This document shows positions 21,720 to 32,900 of a stretch of 60,000 bases of DNA, piece by piece. The stretch is taken from NCBI GenBank assembly GCA_964035545.1, contig OZ037765.1:3345001-3405000 (forward strand), in the 5' to 3' direction. The stretch is from Bugula neritina. Lineage: Eukaryota; Bryozoa; Gymnolaemata; Cheilostomatida; Bugulidae. Numbering within the stretch: the first letter of the stretch is position 1; every line of letters begins with the position of its first letter. The notes below the pieces were generated by a model. It was not told the origin of the DNA. It was given only the letters and a program-made list of their open reading frames with translations, and ran no database searches. The translations under genes and the position numbers were made by a program.

Positions 21720-23696
21720 TATAAGTAAAATGAACTAAAATATTATCTGGAAAATTGGAAAAAGTGTTCAGTCATAACTGTTTATTTTGAAAGAGTTCTG
21801 AGCAATCACTTTAAAAACATTTTTCACCACGGTTTCTCACAAAGATATTTAACTATGGATATACTCATGTAAGTTCTTTGTTATATTGAATATAGATAAC
21901 TATCAGAATAATAATATGCTCAGTTGTACTAAAAATGTTAATAAAGTCCATCAGATTATTTGACAAAAATGTACTAGTTTAAAAACAATTAATTGCTCAC
22001 AGAAACATGTTGTAATTTATTCATCAACTTTTAGAATATCAGACTCAACACTTAAGTGACTTTATATATGACTTTATCCGGTGCTATATATGCCAAATAC
22101 ACTCCAAGGTCACACAGCTATACATTCAGAAACTGAAAAAAATCGTTTAACATGTTTAGAATAATAATGTGTCAAACTTTTATAATAAAATTTATGGAAA
22201 ACACAAGAACTGTGCCTGTTTTACAACAAAAGTTAATGCAAAGATATTCATCTACATATTTTAATTAGAAAAGTTATAGTTTTGTGCGAACCATGCGGGA
22301 CATAATATTATATTGATCATTTAGTTTAGTAGATATATATCAACTTACACAGATATATCATTTGATACACTATAAGCCTCATTTCATCAGCAATACATGT
22401 TAAGCCAGCTAAAGCAAAATATACTTTTTAAGAGACTTGTTTGGGCCCAGTAAAAAAAGATTTTAATTTGGCTTACTTACTGTAAGGTCCCTGTAGCTTA
22501 TATCTTCAGCTATATAAAGCTGTATTGCTGCAAAACTCTAATTTTTATTAACAAATAGCGTAGTTTCTTAAAAGTGATGAACCCACATGTACACAAATAT
22601 TTAGAATAAATTGAAGCTAGGGAAAACTTTATGTTTGAATGCATTGTTGAAATTTAACAATGAGCTGTCAATGAAAAGGATGTTATATGACTTGACGTGA
22701 TGAATTCTAAAAATAGCTGTAACAAAGTAGAAATGTCTACTAGCTATTAGATTGCTTATGCTGTGGCTATGGAATGTTGGGAAAACTAGTTGAAAGGTGA
22801 GTTTTAAAAAAGCGTTTTATAAGCATCATATTTTATTATGTTGACTATACATATATTTGTGTGTGTTTGTGCTTGTGTGAGCGTGTGTATTTTCATCAAA
22901 AATTATATAGCACTACTTTTTTAGGGTTTTCCACTCAGAAGATGGATGTCACAGTTTAAACAGGAGAATATTTAATTTAACTAACTCGTTGAAAATAGCT
23001 TCAAACTATAGGTAGCTTTAAATAGGACTACTATAATGATACCAAGCTCATCTAACTGTACAGATGGGCTGAACACTCTTCTGCATGTTAATCAAAGCCC
23101 AAACTAATACAATTCAGAGTACTGATGCTGCTGGCTTTTTATCATCTAAAAAAACTCATTTTTAGATAGACACAGAGTTATTATAAGTTCGCGTGCACCA
23201 AGCTCAGATCTGTATAGAGAGACACATCTTTCAAAGCGATACTTGTCAACTCTGAGTATTCAAAAAGTTTAAGGAGCAAAACTATGTTACTTAAGATAGA
23301 AAACAATCATAATTAATTCCTCAATTATTATTGTTGAAATTGAATTTTCAAAAAAAATTAAAGTAGAAATTTTAATAATGTTTCTGCTTCATGCATGCAT
23401 TCACTAAAATGTAGAAAACAATCTAATATATCTGATTTTCACTAATTAGTAAATTATGCATGCTTTTCAGCTAAAAAAGGTAATCTGGTGTTTAGATAAG
23501 AAAATATGATAATTTTAAGGAGTATTTGCTAAGATTGTATTTTTCAAATGAGGTCAAAGTAAATTTAAAGTTTGGCTAAACTCTCTATTTGTTTATTCTA
23601 TTAAAAACTATGTCTTTCAATTTGCATGCATGAAAAAAATTAAGCTGAAAGCTAATTCTAAAGCTTTGAAAATTATACCAAAAGACAGATACTCAC
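21720..23696. other. Spacer upstream of gene C
   Basis: Mostly AT-rich with no family exons. A GC-richer patch at about 23036-23250 contains a plus-strand word that reads RWAEH, reminiscent of the endonuclease-RT linker of non-LTR elements, but the frame breaks at once. I do not call a gene. Confidence 0.35.
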
Positions 23697-23948
23697 CCAG
23701 CACAGCCTGGTCTAACAGAGTACCTCCACTGACTATCAGACGTGTTAATAGTAGCAGTCTGAGTATTCTCTGCTAACAGTTGACAGTTTCTATTATCAGT
23801 TCTGTAGTTTATTGAGGCACAGATAAATGTTGTCTGCTGCATACACTGAGCTCTACACTCATCTTCACTGGTTGCAGAGAAACTATTCATACTATACCAG
23901 ATGTTATGTAAAGATCTAGTTTACTCACAACTGATGTCCAGTCACAGC
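23697..23948 (-). pseudogene. PAN module 1 pseudo-exon (D relic)
   Basis: Clear homolog of the PAN1 exon of the cluster; it retains SEDECRAQCMQQT, FICASINYRT and SQWRYSVRP. The acceptor-side start (GATTAAC in other copies) is missing, an in-frame TGA follows the first 20 codons (just before MNSFSATSEDEC), and one extra C sits at the donor side. No matching leader or PAN2 exon lies on either side. It is the remnant of a deleted gene copy. Confidence 0.85.
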
Positions 23949-24539
23949 TGTTAAAGCTGAGAACGTGTAATATAGCAAAGCATGAGATAATATATAATAT
24001 TCTATAACAATTTGTCATTTTATATAATACAAACTGAAGAAGCTACAAAACTATTTAGTGGTTGTTTAACAACAACCAGTTGTTGCTATTTTTTGATCAA
24101 TAGCTGTGTCATATTTGCATGTGCTTTATATATCATTCTGCTGACTCGTGACTTCTATTGTGATATAATATTGCTGTTGAAACTGTTTTTAATTTATGAG
24201 GAATAGTTTTTAATAATGACTAAGCAACTATAACATCTATATTAGGTTATTTTTGAATAATTTCTATATATAGCAAAATAATAAAAACATAGTCAATGCT
24301 AACTTGGTATTATCACCTCTTTTTAAAATTACACCTTTTAGAAAATTTTGACAAACCTATAAGTACCAGTATTTTTTTTAACAATAATAAATATATTATA
24401 ATGGTTATTTTTGAATAATTTCTGTATAGAAAAATAATAAAAAACTTAGTAAAGGCTAACCGTGTATTATTGCTTCTATTTTTTTATTTATTTAAACAAT
24501 TATGAAAACTATACAATAATGAAAAAAATAGCAAAAAAG

Positions 24540-24890
24540 TGTGTTTAGGCCTATATGGCGCAATAGCACTGCAGCTAGTGGAGCACCAGGCCTTTGCTAA
24601 GAAGAACTAGTACAATCTAAAAACAAAATCAAACAAGTTACATTGAGTCAAGCAAGTAAGACTTTACAGCACGTTTGAAATCACCATCTCTTTCAACAGC
24701 ACGAATTGACTTCAGCAGCCCATTCCATATTTAAAAATACCTTTTAGGAAAAATTGACAAACTTTAAAACCAGTATTTTGTTTACCAAATAGTTGTTTCA
24801 ACCTATATTTCTTTTCAATGTCAAAGTATTGTATAAGCTAACATTCCAGAGACGAGAAAGCAAAAGTGTGTTACTGAGAACAAAACTTCT
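24540..24890 (-). mobile_element. Non-LTR retrotransposon 3' end relic
   Basis: At 24638-24730 the minus strand reads IWNGLLKSIRAVERDGDFKR followed by AVKSYLLDSM and a stop. This pattern (WNxL, then SFKRAL-like) is common at the C-terminus of non-LTR reverse transcriptase ORFs. Upstream the frame is broken by a stop. The GC-richer sequence down to 24540 would be its 3'UTR. A partial duplicate of the flanking words (ATTTTGACAAAC and CCAGTATTTT) is at 24335-24380. Confidence 0.5.
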
Positions 24891-25125
24891 TAAGTTTATT
24901 TGAAGCTATATATATATATATATATATATTATATTGTATATATATGCATTAAGTTTATACAAGTATATGCCTAATATGCTTTGAGATAATAATATATAAT
25001 GCTTTGAGTTTATTCAAGTTTTGTAGACTTAGCAAACTTTTTCAATAAAAAAGTTACATAAATTCCTGACTTGACGTATGAAGTAGATTTTAACTTTTAC
25101 ATCATTTGATTTTTATTGTTTTATG

Positions 25126-25484
25126 TTAACTATATACTATATACTTGAAAATTTTCATAGCAGAATTTATCTGCATCATACATGCATGCAGTTGGTTTTC
25201 ATAATGGTATACTTCATCATGCTCATGGGTACTTATTGTGCTAGCTTGAGAGATTGCTATCTCGCACTCTACACTTAGTTCTGGTTTATCTAATGCAGCT
25301 TTCTGTATTTCAGTAATCACTGCAGGTGTCAGTCCCACTTCTTCAAACTCAAGATTAGGCAGAGCTATATTCTCCTCAGACTCTGTACCAGAAGATCTTC
25401 TCACCAACACCACAATAATAATCACTACTAGTATAATGATAATGAAACCCATTGGAACACCAACTGCTACTCCAACCACCCAGC
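25126..25484 (-). pseudogene. Orphan transmembrane/tail exon (D) with altered tyrosines
   Basis: An open TM/tail exon with an intact acceptor and a stop at 25126-25128: helix VVGVAVGVPMGF onward, then VRRSSGTESEEN as in E and F. The tail diverges: EFEEVGL where the others have EYEEVGL (Tyr to Phe), VECEIAIS where the others have AEYETTS (Tyr to Cys), and it ends with VYHYENQ. The last part keeps a YxN motif. No sushi exon lies upstream; instead there is the fused relic at 25570-25870. It is probably a remnant of a collapsed gene copy, although the frame remains open. Confidence 0.7.
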
Positions 25485-25569
25485 CTAATACGAATATGAA
25501 TATTATTCGTTTTTACTTTATAAACCATTTGATTTTCGCTTGAGTATTTTAACTAAATTGTTTACATCA

Positions 25570-25793
25570 GCACACTCAGGCTCATCTCATGGAACCTGAG
25601 GGCTTGCTATCTCATATACTCAGTACTCTGTACTGGTACATGTATCCTGTGTAACACTATGAATATTAGATAATTTAAGTTCCATTCCTAATTTTTTATA
25701 TTTAAAAGTAAACTGAGACTTTCTTTTTTTAGACTCAGCACCAGAAAATTTTCTCACCAACACCACACTAAGAATCCCAGCTAGTTATAAAAT
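25570..25793 (-). pseudogene. Decayed second TM/tail exon relic
   Basis: Minus-strand similarity to the start of the cytoplasmic tail (GTTGGTGAGAAAATTTTCTGG, TGCTGAGTC) and to the AEYETTS region (CAGAGTACTGAGTATATGAG). Many frame breaks. It shares the TGAGTATATGAGA insertion with the decayed tail of gene B. It ends abruptly at about 25793, where leader homology begins. Confidence 0.7.
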
Positions 25794-25870
25794 GTACTGG
25801 TGCAGAGATAGACGCAGTAACATAGGGAGACCCGCAAGTGAAAACACAATTAATATAATATTATATCCAT
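25794..25870 (-). pseudogene. Decayed leader exon joined to the tail relic
   Basis: Matches the leader exon of E (CTCTGCACCAGTACA, TTTTCACTTG), with its ATG position kept at 25868-25870 but internal changes and no donor. Its own 5' flank follows, including arms ACACTACTT (25875-25883) and AAGGTAGTGT (25901-25910). The direct join of a tail exon to a leader exon records a deletion between neighbouring gene copies. Confidence 0.75.
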
Positions 25871-25915
25871 ATTGACACTACTTAGTATTTTATATACACT
25901 AAGGTAGTGTTTTGT

Positions 25916-26999
25916 AAAATGATACATATATACAAATAAATCACAATAGCTATATAGCCTTTAAATATGAGTGGCTAATATATTGACATAATTTACTATA
26001 GTAAGTTAATATGAAAATCACAAAGCGGTATTACAAAGAGGAAGTTATAAACCCCCACGCTAATATTTAGTTGGTATAGTTTAAAAAATAGTCCTACTGG
26101 TCTTATCTATAAAGTTTTACTATTATGAAATGTTGACTAATTTTAGATAGAATTGCTCTATATGCAGCACCATGCCGGAGGTGAAGAAGTGCAGCAATTT
26201 AGGGCTCTCGAGTTTAGATTTTGGAACCTTATAACCTCAAACATGACGAACCAAAACTACTGCACTCATTCACCCCTTGCTGAGATTTTGGATAGAGCAA
26301 TTCTGTTAGACAATTCGAAAAAATATTTGCACTCAGTGGACCCAAGTTTTGTGCTGCATCTAACATCTCTGTCAAATTGGGCATGATCAACTGGTTTAAA
26401 CTAGTTTTCCCACTCACATGACCAAAACATTGTATGCTTTGACCTTCTGACTCTGCCGTCATAAGTGGCTGTCTAAAGTCTACAAATATGATTAGGTAAG
26501 ATGTATACCAGCGTGCTTTATTCCATATGTTTTCTTTTCTATAAACTGTAAACTGCAAACCTTAAAATGGAAAATTCAGTAAAATTATACTTATTGTGTT
26601 TTTATATCTGCTGATAACTATGGTGACTCTAAATTTAATATCTTTCTGTAATAAGGAGGCTAAAAAATAAAAATATAGCGAGGCATCATTACTATAAAGA
26701 TATATATTCATTACAACCAAAACAAAAAGAAAACATTATTGTGGAGTGGTTAAAGCTGAAATATTTAATTCCAATTTATAAAAGCTGTTCTAGTAAAATG
26801 TATAATGAAGCATGTAGATTTAAAACATAATTTTCCATTTCAATCAAACAACAACTTAAACTATGACTTTGTATTTTGTTTAGGCGCAATATGATTAGCA
26901 GAATATAATATTTGCACAATTAAAATACATTAGCAATAATTATTAAGGTTCTAACATGTTGAGAGGTAAAGAAACAAAATTATTTAGTACGTAATGGAG
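25916..26999. other. Spacer between D relics and gene E
   Basis: Contains conserved spacer block copy 2 (26436-26640). An unmatched GC-richer segment at 26150-26400 has a 77-codon plus-strand frame (starts MLYMQHHAGGEEVQQF) that I do not recognise. The rest is AT-rich with no signal. Confidence 0.35.
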
Positions 27000-29900
27000 C
27001 TATTTTGAAACATTTTCTCTGATTGTAAGATTATTTTCATAGCAGGTTTGTTCCATTTGTTTAGTTACTTTCTCATAGACATGGTCATCTGATGTAGCCT
27101 GAGGACTTGTTGTTTCATATTCAGCACTCTGTACTGGTACATCTCGTGCAACACCCTGATTCTTAGAAGATGTAGGTGCCAGTCCCACTTCTTCATATTC
27201 AGGATTAGGCTGTGCTCTATTCTCCTCAGACTCTGTACCAGAAGATCTTCTCACCAAAATCACAATAATAATCACTGCTTGTAGAATGTTAATGAAACCC
27301 ATTGGAACACCAACTGCTACTCCAACCACCCAGCCTGTTGTAAAAGCAAAAATATAAAAATTGTTTCTATAAAAACAATTTGTATAAATGATCAGTAATC
27401 AAAAAAAATTCAAAGCTGTTTCATATAAATAAACAGTGATCTACAAGTTTGCTGTTATAAATATTCAAAACCAAGGTAATAATTTTGTCAAGGGCTTTAT
27501 TAGTGCATATATTTTTATGATTTCATGTAGATGAATTTGCATTTCAAAAGTCAACTGAGGCACATACATTGAGTTGGTAGTTCACAGATAGGAGGATTGT
27601 CAGACCATTCTCCTTTACCATCTACCAGTTCACATGTGATGACAACAGGACCTTTTCTTATAAATCCTTCTTTACAATCATAATGCACAGAGGAACTCAG
27701 TTTCCAGCTTTTATCAATGACTGGTGTTTTAAGATTTGCTACAGGCCGTGGAGTTGAGCATGTGATTGGTTGAACCACTAAAGCAAAAACAAAATCTCCT
27801 TTGTCATTTTAATAAAGATAAATAGGTAATATCACTTAATTTTTATTAAAGCTGATAATGCAAAATAATAATATATAAGTAGTTTTTCATTTGTTTACTA
27901 AAAACTAAATATAATTCCATACTAGTGTGTTTCAAACTCACATCTTACAGACTCTGCACCAGGAATAGTGGTGAGCTTTAAAACATCCTCTTCAGTCTTA
28001 GCCTTGAATCCAACAGCAATGCGATAAGAGAATTGGTTGTCTAGAGGTCTGTTCCAGTATCCACCATATGTCTGGTTATCACCAATACTAAGTGAGGATG
28101 GGTAGTTGGTAACAGGAAATGATGCTGTTATATAAACAGTCACATTGTCTATTCTATCTACAGTAATGGATCTCTTTTTCTTGGATGACAACTTTTCAAC
28201 AACAATAACCATGGAGTCATATCCTTTCAGAATATCATCAGATGATGTGATGTTTGGTAAAAGTACTGTAATAGTTTCCTTTGTTGGGATGACTACAGTG
28301 TCATTGCTGTATGTCAACACTAGCTCTAAAAAGCAATTACATTGTTTATTATAGCAATTAGGCCTACATTGTTTGATATATTATAACAATAGCTAACTAT
28401 AAAACTTTTAGATTAGACAAGCTTTCTGAGTTTATATTTATTGCAAAGTTTTTTGAGTTCCGAAGTTTGAAGCTTCATGCACCGAAATATTTTTAAAATA
28501 TTGTGAGTAAATCTTTACCTACCTTCAGGTTTAGTCCAGAACACAACTTCTCTGGAACTTTCTCCAAACTCTTTTTTAGACAAAAAAGCTTTAACTGTAC
28601 AGTTGTATTCTACTTGACTATAGAGTGATTCTATAGTTAGAGAGGTGGTAGAAGAGTCAGATGTGTTATAGTAACTCACTGAGTTCACTGTCACACTATC
28701 ATTAAAGGTGTTGTTGGTTGTGATGCATGTTACCTGTAGTCAGTGATTGTATATTAAAACAGTTATATGTAACAGCATTGCAAATTTCGTTAGCAGGTAC
28801 GCATAAAATAATTTTATGTTAGAATGCGTCATGCTTAGACACATTTGCTCTGGAAAGAGTAAATTTATCATATATCACTTTGTGCTAGTCTATAAAGAGA
28901 ATTTGGATGTCAAGGGTATGCTACTCCGAAAACATAGAATGATGACTTGTAAATTGTCATCAGGACTTTTCATGAGAATAAACAGGAGAACATATGTAAG
29001 TATGCATATTATAGTAACTAGAGGAACACAGAAGCATGTTTTATAACCAATTATAATGCAAGTATATATAGCAAGTTGACATTAAAAATCAACTCTGAAG
29101 AACTACATTTATAGGTTTTTATACTCACCTGATACTGTTGAATAGAGTAGATCTTATCTGTATAAACTACTGGTGACCAGGAGAGGATAATTGAAGTAAA
29201 AGTTATGATGTCAACTGTCAGTTCTTCTGGTGAGTTTGGTACTATATAAAGTAAATATTATCATAGGAAAGAATCACTTTTGTTACTCACGAACTCTGTT
29301 TGACTACAAAATGTTTCAGTGCTGTCAAAAGCTTCATACCACTATTTTGAAAACTTCAATTTTATCTATATAGTATCCATATACTTCAACTCATGACTGC
29401 TTGAAAGACAATTAAGTTTTTATTAGACGCAAATCATTTAAAAATTGCATTTATGTTTCCACTAATATAATCTTCATAGTAACCTAAACCCTGATTTATG
29501 TAGAAGAAAAATAAAATACTTGGAACTAATAAAAACCTTTAAATCTTTAAAACACCCACACACATACACATATAAAATTATAGAAGCAACCATGTATACA
29601 CATAAGCCCTCTCACATGCACATTAATTCGTGCAGGAGCAAAGTTATCTTCACACATGCAGCACTTAATATAATATACTTGCAATAACCTCTACTTATAA
29701 CCTTATTTACCTTTACTTTACTTACATACTAGAAGCTGCAATAGCCTCTACCCACCTTTACTAGTTGTGTATTCTTCTTGCCATATTATATTCTCATGTC
29801 CATCTAGGAGTTCTACTTTAATAGTCAGTTCAAAGGTCACGCCTTGCTCTTTAGTGAAAGTCCATGGTCTTGTCTTCATCTGATTGGACAATTGTCTATT

Positions 29901-32900
29901 TCCATAAGTTAATGTAACACTTGATACACAGTCATCAGCTTCCTGTTACAGTAAAAGAGTTTAAATAAGCTTAAATTTAAATAATTTAATAAGCCTAATT
30001 TAATAAAACAGAAGGGGAAGTAGGTATCTGTTACTTCAGAATAATCTCAACAGCGTGAATTGTGATTTATTCATGAATTAAATATAATTATTGAACAGAA
30101 CTACCTACAGTAATAACAATGTTTATATAAGTAATTGCAAAACTATATTCAAAACACATTCCCCAACCTAATCTTAAAAATTAAATATATAAGCAGAGAT
30201 ATGAATTTATATGAACCTACTAGTGAAAGTAAAGACACAGTAACTATTCTCTCCTCTTTTGGTGTCAGAATTCCACTTTCTGTTCTGGTAACATCTTCAG
30301 GTGTTAATTTATCTTTCTCTACAGTATATAAAAATATATATGGTTTAGTAAAAAATATTTGTAACAGGGACAAATACTTAAAATGTAGAGGATACCACAT
30401 CAACCTGCAAAAACATAGTGTTGACTATAAACTGTAGGAATGCAGTTAACAGCACTAATCTGCTAATTATATGTAAAAAGTATTTGAATCGCAGTGCACC
30501 TGCACAGAACAGAGAGCTGACTGTAGAGACATCTTGTATTAACTCTTCACCATTATTATTCCTCACAGTAGATACTCTAGCATAGTGAGGTCGTTGTATA
30601 TTCAGATTACTAATCACAGTCTCTCTGTAGTCTATAGAAACTAATTTAGAGCTTATTATTGTGTTGAAGTTGGAGTTGTCTGAACATTCTATTTTAAAAT
30701 GAGTAGTTGTAAGCTCCTGATTGGGTGTAGTAGCTGGGAATTCCCATGTAATTCTGATTTCTCCTGGTGACACATCTGTATGGGAAGATACTGGATCTCC
30801 AGATAACATCAGAATTTCTAAAAGTAATAAGAAGCAACCTAATTACTTTACCCAAAATGAGGTTACTATACTTAAAATGAAAAAAAATCATCTATTTATA
30901 CTTACATACTTACTTATACTTTATACTTACTATAAGCTATACTAAGTATAGCTTTAGGAATATAATTAATATTTTATATAAAATAATGGTCTATGTAAAA
31001 TTTAGGACAACAACATATTCAGTTTACGTCGAAAACTTTAGACAAAGCTTGCATAACAGGCTATATAAGTTTCAGATATCTATTATATAAATCCAATTAA
31101 AAGTGTACCACCAATAGTATGTACAAGTTTACACGAAAAACAGAAGAAAAATAATTCTATAATGCAGTTTTGTTAGTGCCTTAACCTAAGGGTATATAGC
31201 AGTTGTCTATAATTAGTAGATGAAAGTTTAGTTTAGGCAATGTTTTAAGTATTACACAATATTGTAGCAGGAACAGAATGTGATGTCATCATAATATTGC
31301 ATATAGTAGAACGATATTAAAATAAATATGATCAAGAAAAAAGATGATTTGATTTAAAAAATGCATAGTTAAATTTGTAAAAACCAATTGAATAGTGTTA
31401 AATATATTGCTAAAAAAGGCCATCATAATTAGTGTTTTCCCTAAAGCCGATATGGGCAAAACAACTATCAGAAGATTTGCTCAACTTCACTGAGTTGAGG
31501 GAATGAAAGATTTTCACAGATCAGCAGATTATATAATTTTGCACTTTGAGAAGAAAGAGTACTTGTTCACCTGGTTTCAATTTATGACTTTCAATAAATT
31601 TAAAGCAAAGGAATCTATATGACAGATTTAAACCCGACACCTGCAGTGAAAAGCATGCTCAGGAATTATTTTTGTAATATATATTTTGGTTTGTAGTCGA
31701 TCAACAAGTTACATTGTAACAGAGATTTAAACAAGTAATTTATAAGCTACCGAGTATATAACAAATTATTCAACTTTGCACTACTATTTACCTACATAAT
31801 GAATATTATAATATAATATCAAAACTGAAAGATGATCAAAGCCAAACACTACATACTATAAAGTTTTACTGGCTCACGCAGAACAACTTGCATTTGTCAG
31901 AACACATAGTTGTAAATCTTTCTCTCCCCACTAGGATTCCGGCCTTGGACCATTGACTTATTGCAAGCATGCGCTCTATATACACCGAACAGCAATATTA
32001 AATTCAAAGTGCTGGTTGTAAAGTTGCACTTTCTATACCAAACTATAATGCAATAGCCTATATATGAATATGTTATAGTGGACTAGGATATTACTAGCTG
32101 TTAAGAGTATATATCAAGTTTGCTATGTGAATGCTGTTTACAGTTTAAATTGATCAAACTTATTTAGTTCAAGTGTAGGAGAAAAAATTGTTGACTTTCT
32201 CAAATTTCAATATAAATAAAAAAATTGGAGCTCTGTGCTCTGGCCTCACATATTTCTATATCGCCCTTTCTCAACTGACAACACAAGATTGATTTCCATT
32301 TTCGTACAACTTTTGATTGCAGATAACAGTCCAAGTAGCTGTAAGATCTATAATGAGTAAAATATCAATCAACATATTATACTTAAAATAGCTTCAGGTT
32401 TTGCTGCCTGCACTCCTTATTGGTCAATAATCTATGGCTCATTGCACCAGAGTATTATAAAGATCACCTGCTATGTAGGCTCTCAGTGCTACTCCTCTAA
32501 TTTCTTGTATAACACCTGAATATGTGAGTCTGTCTACTCTGTCTCTGTTAGGGTTATTTCTACGTATATATGCCAAAGGATCTCCTAATCTAACCGGTCT
32601 AAATGAGACGAGGTTACCTCTACAACCAGATCTACTCAAGTCTTCTACATACAGAGCAAGAAAGTCTCCTTTTCTAACTACTTCTGTAGAGTTCTGTACA
32701 AACTGGAATCTGATTCCTCCTGTAGATGCATCTTCAGGTGTGAGTAGAGTTTCTGTAATCAGATTGAATACAGCAGAGTCACCTTCTCCTGTCTGTCTCC
32801 AGATAGCAGCATATGAGTCACAGTAGTCAGTAGAATGACCAATCATATACTTCCAGCCAACTAAATATCCGTCTGCTTCTATCTTATACTTGAAGAGTAA

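Noticed and set aside
23036-23250. Possible non-LTR element linker (RWAEH word)
   Set aside because: The frame breaks after a few codons and no RT or endonuclease motif follows.
26153-26386. 77-codon plus-strand frame in a GC-richer patch
   Set aside because: No recognisable domain. It could be a repeat fragment, so I did not call it a gene.
28816-29046. 76-codon plus-strand frame inside gene E
   Set aside because: It lies in the intron between the two FN3b exons. The matching G intron shows homologous sequence without a conserved frame.
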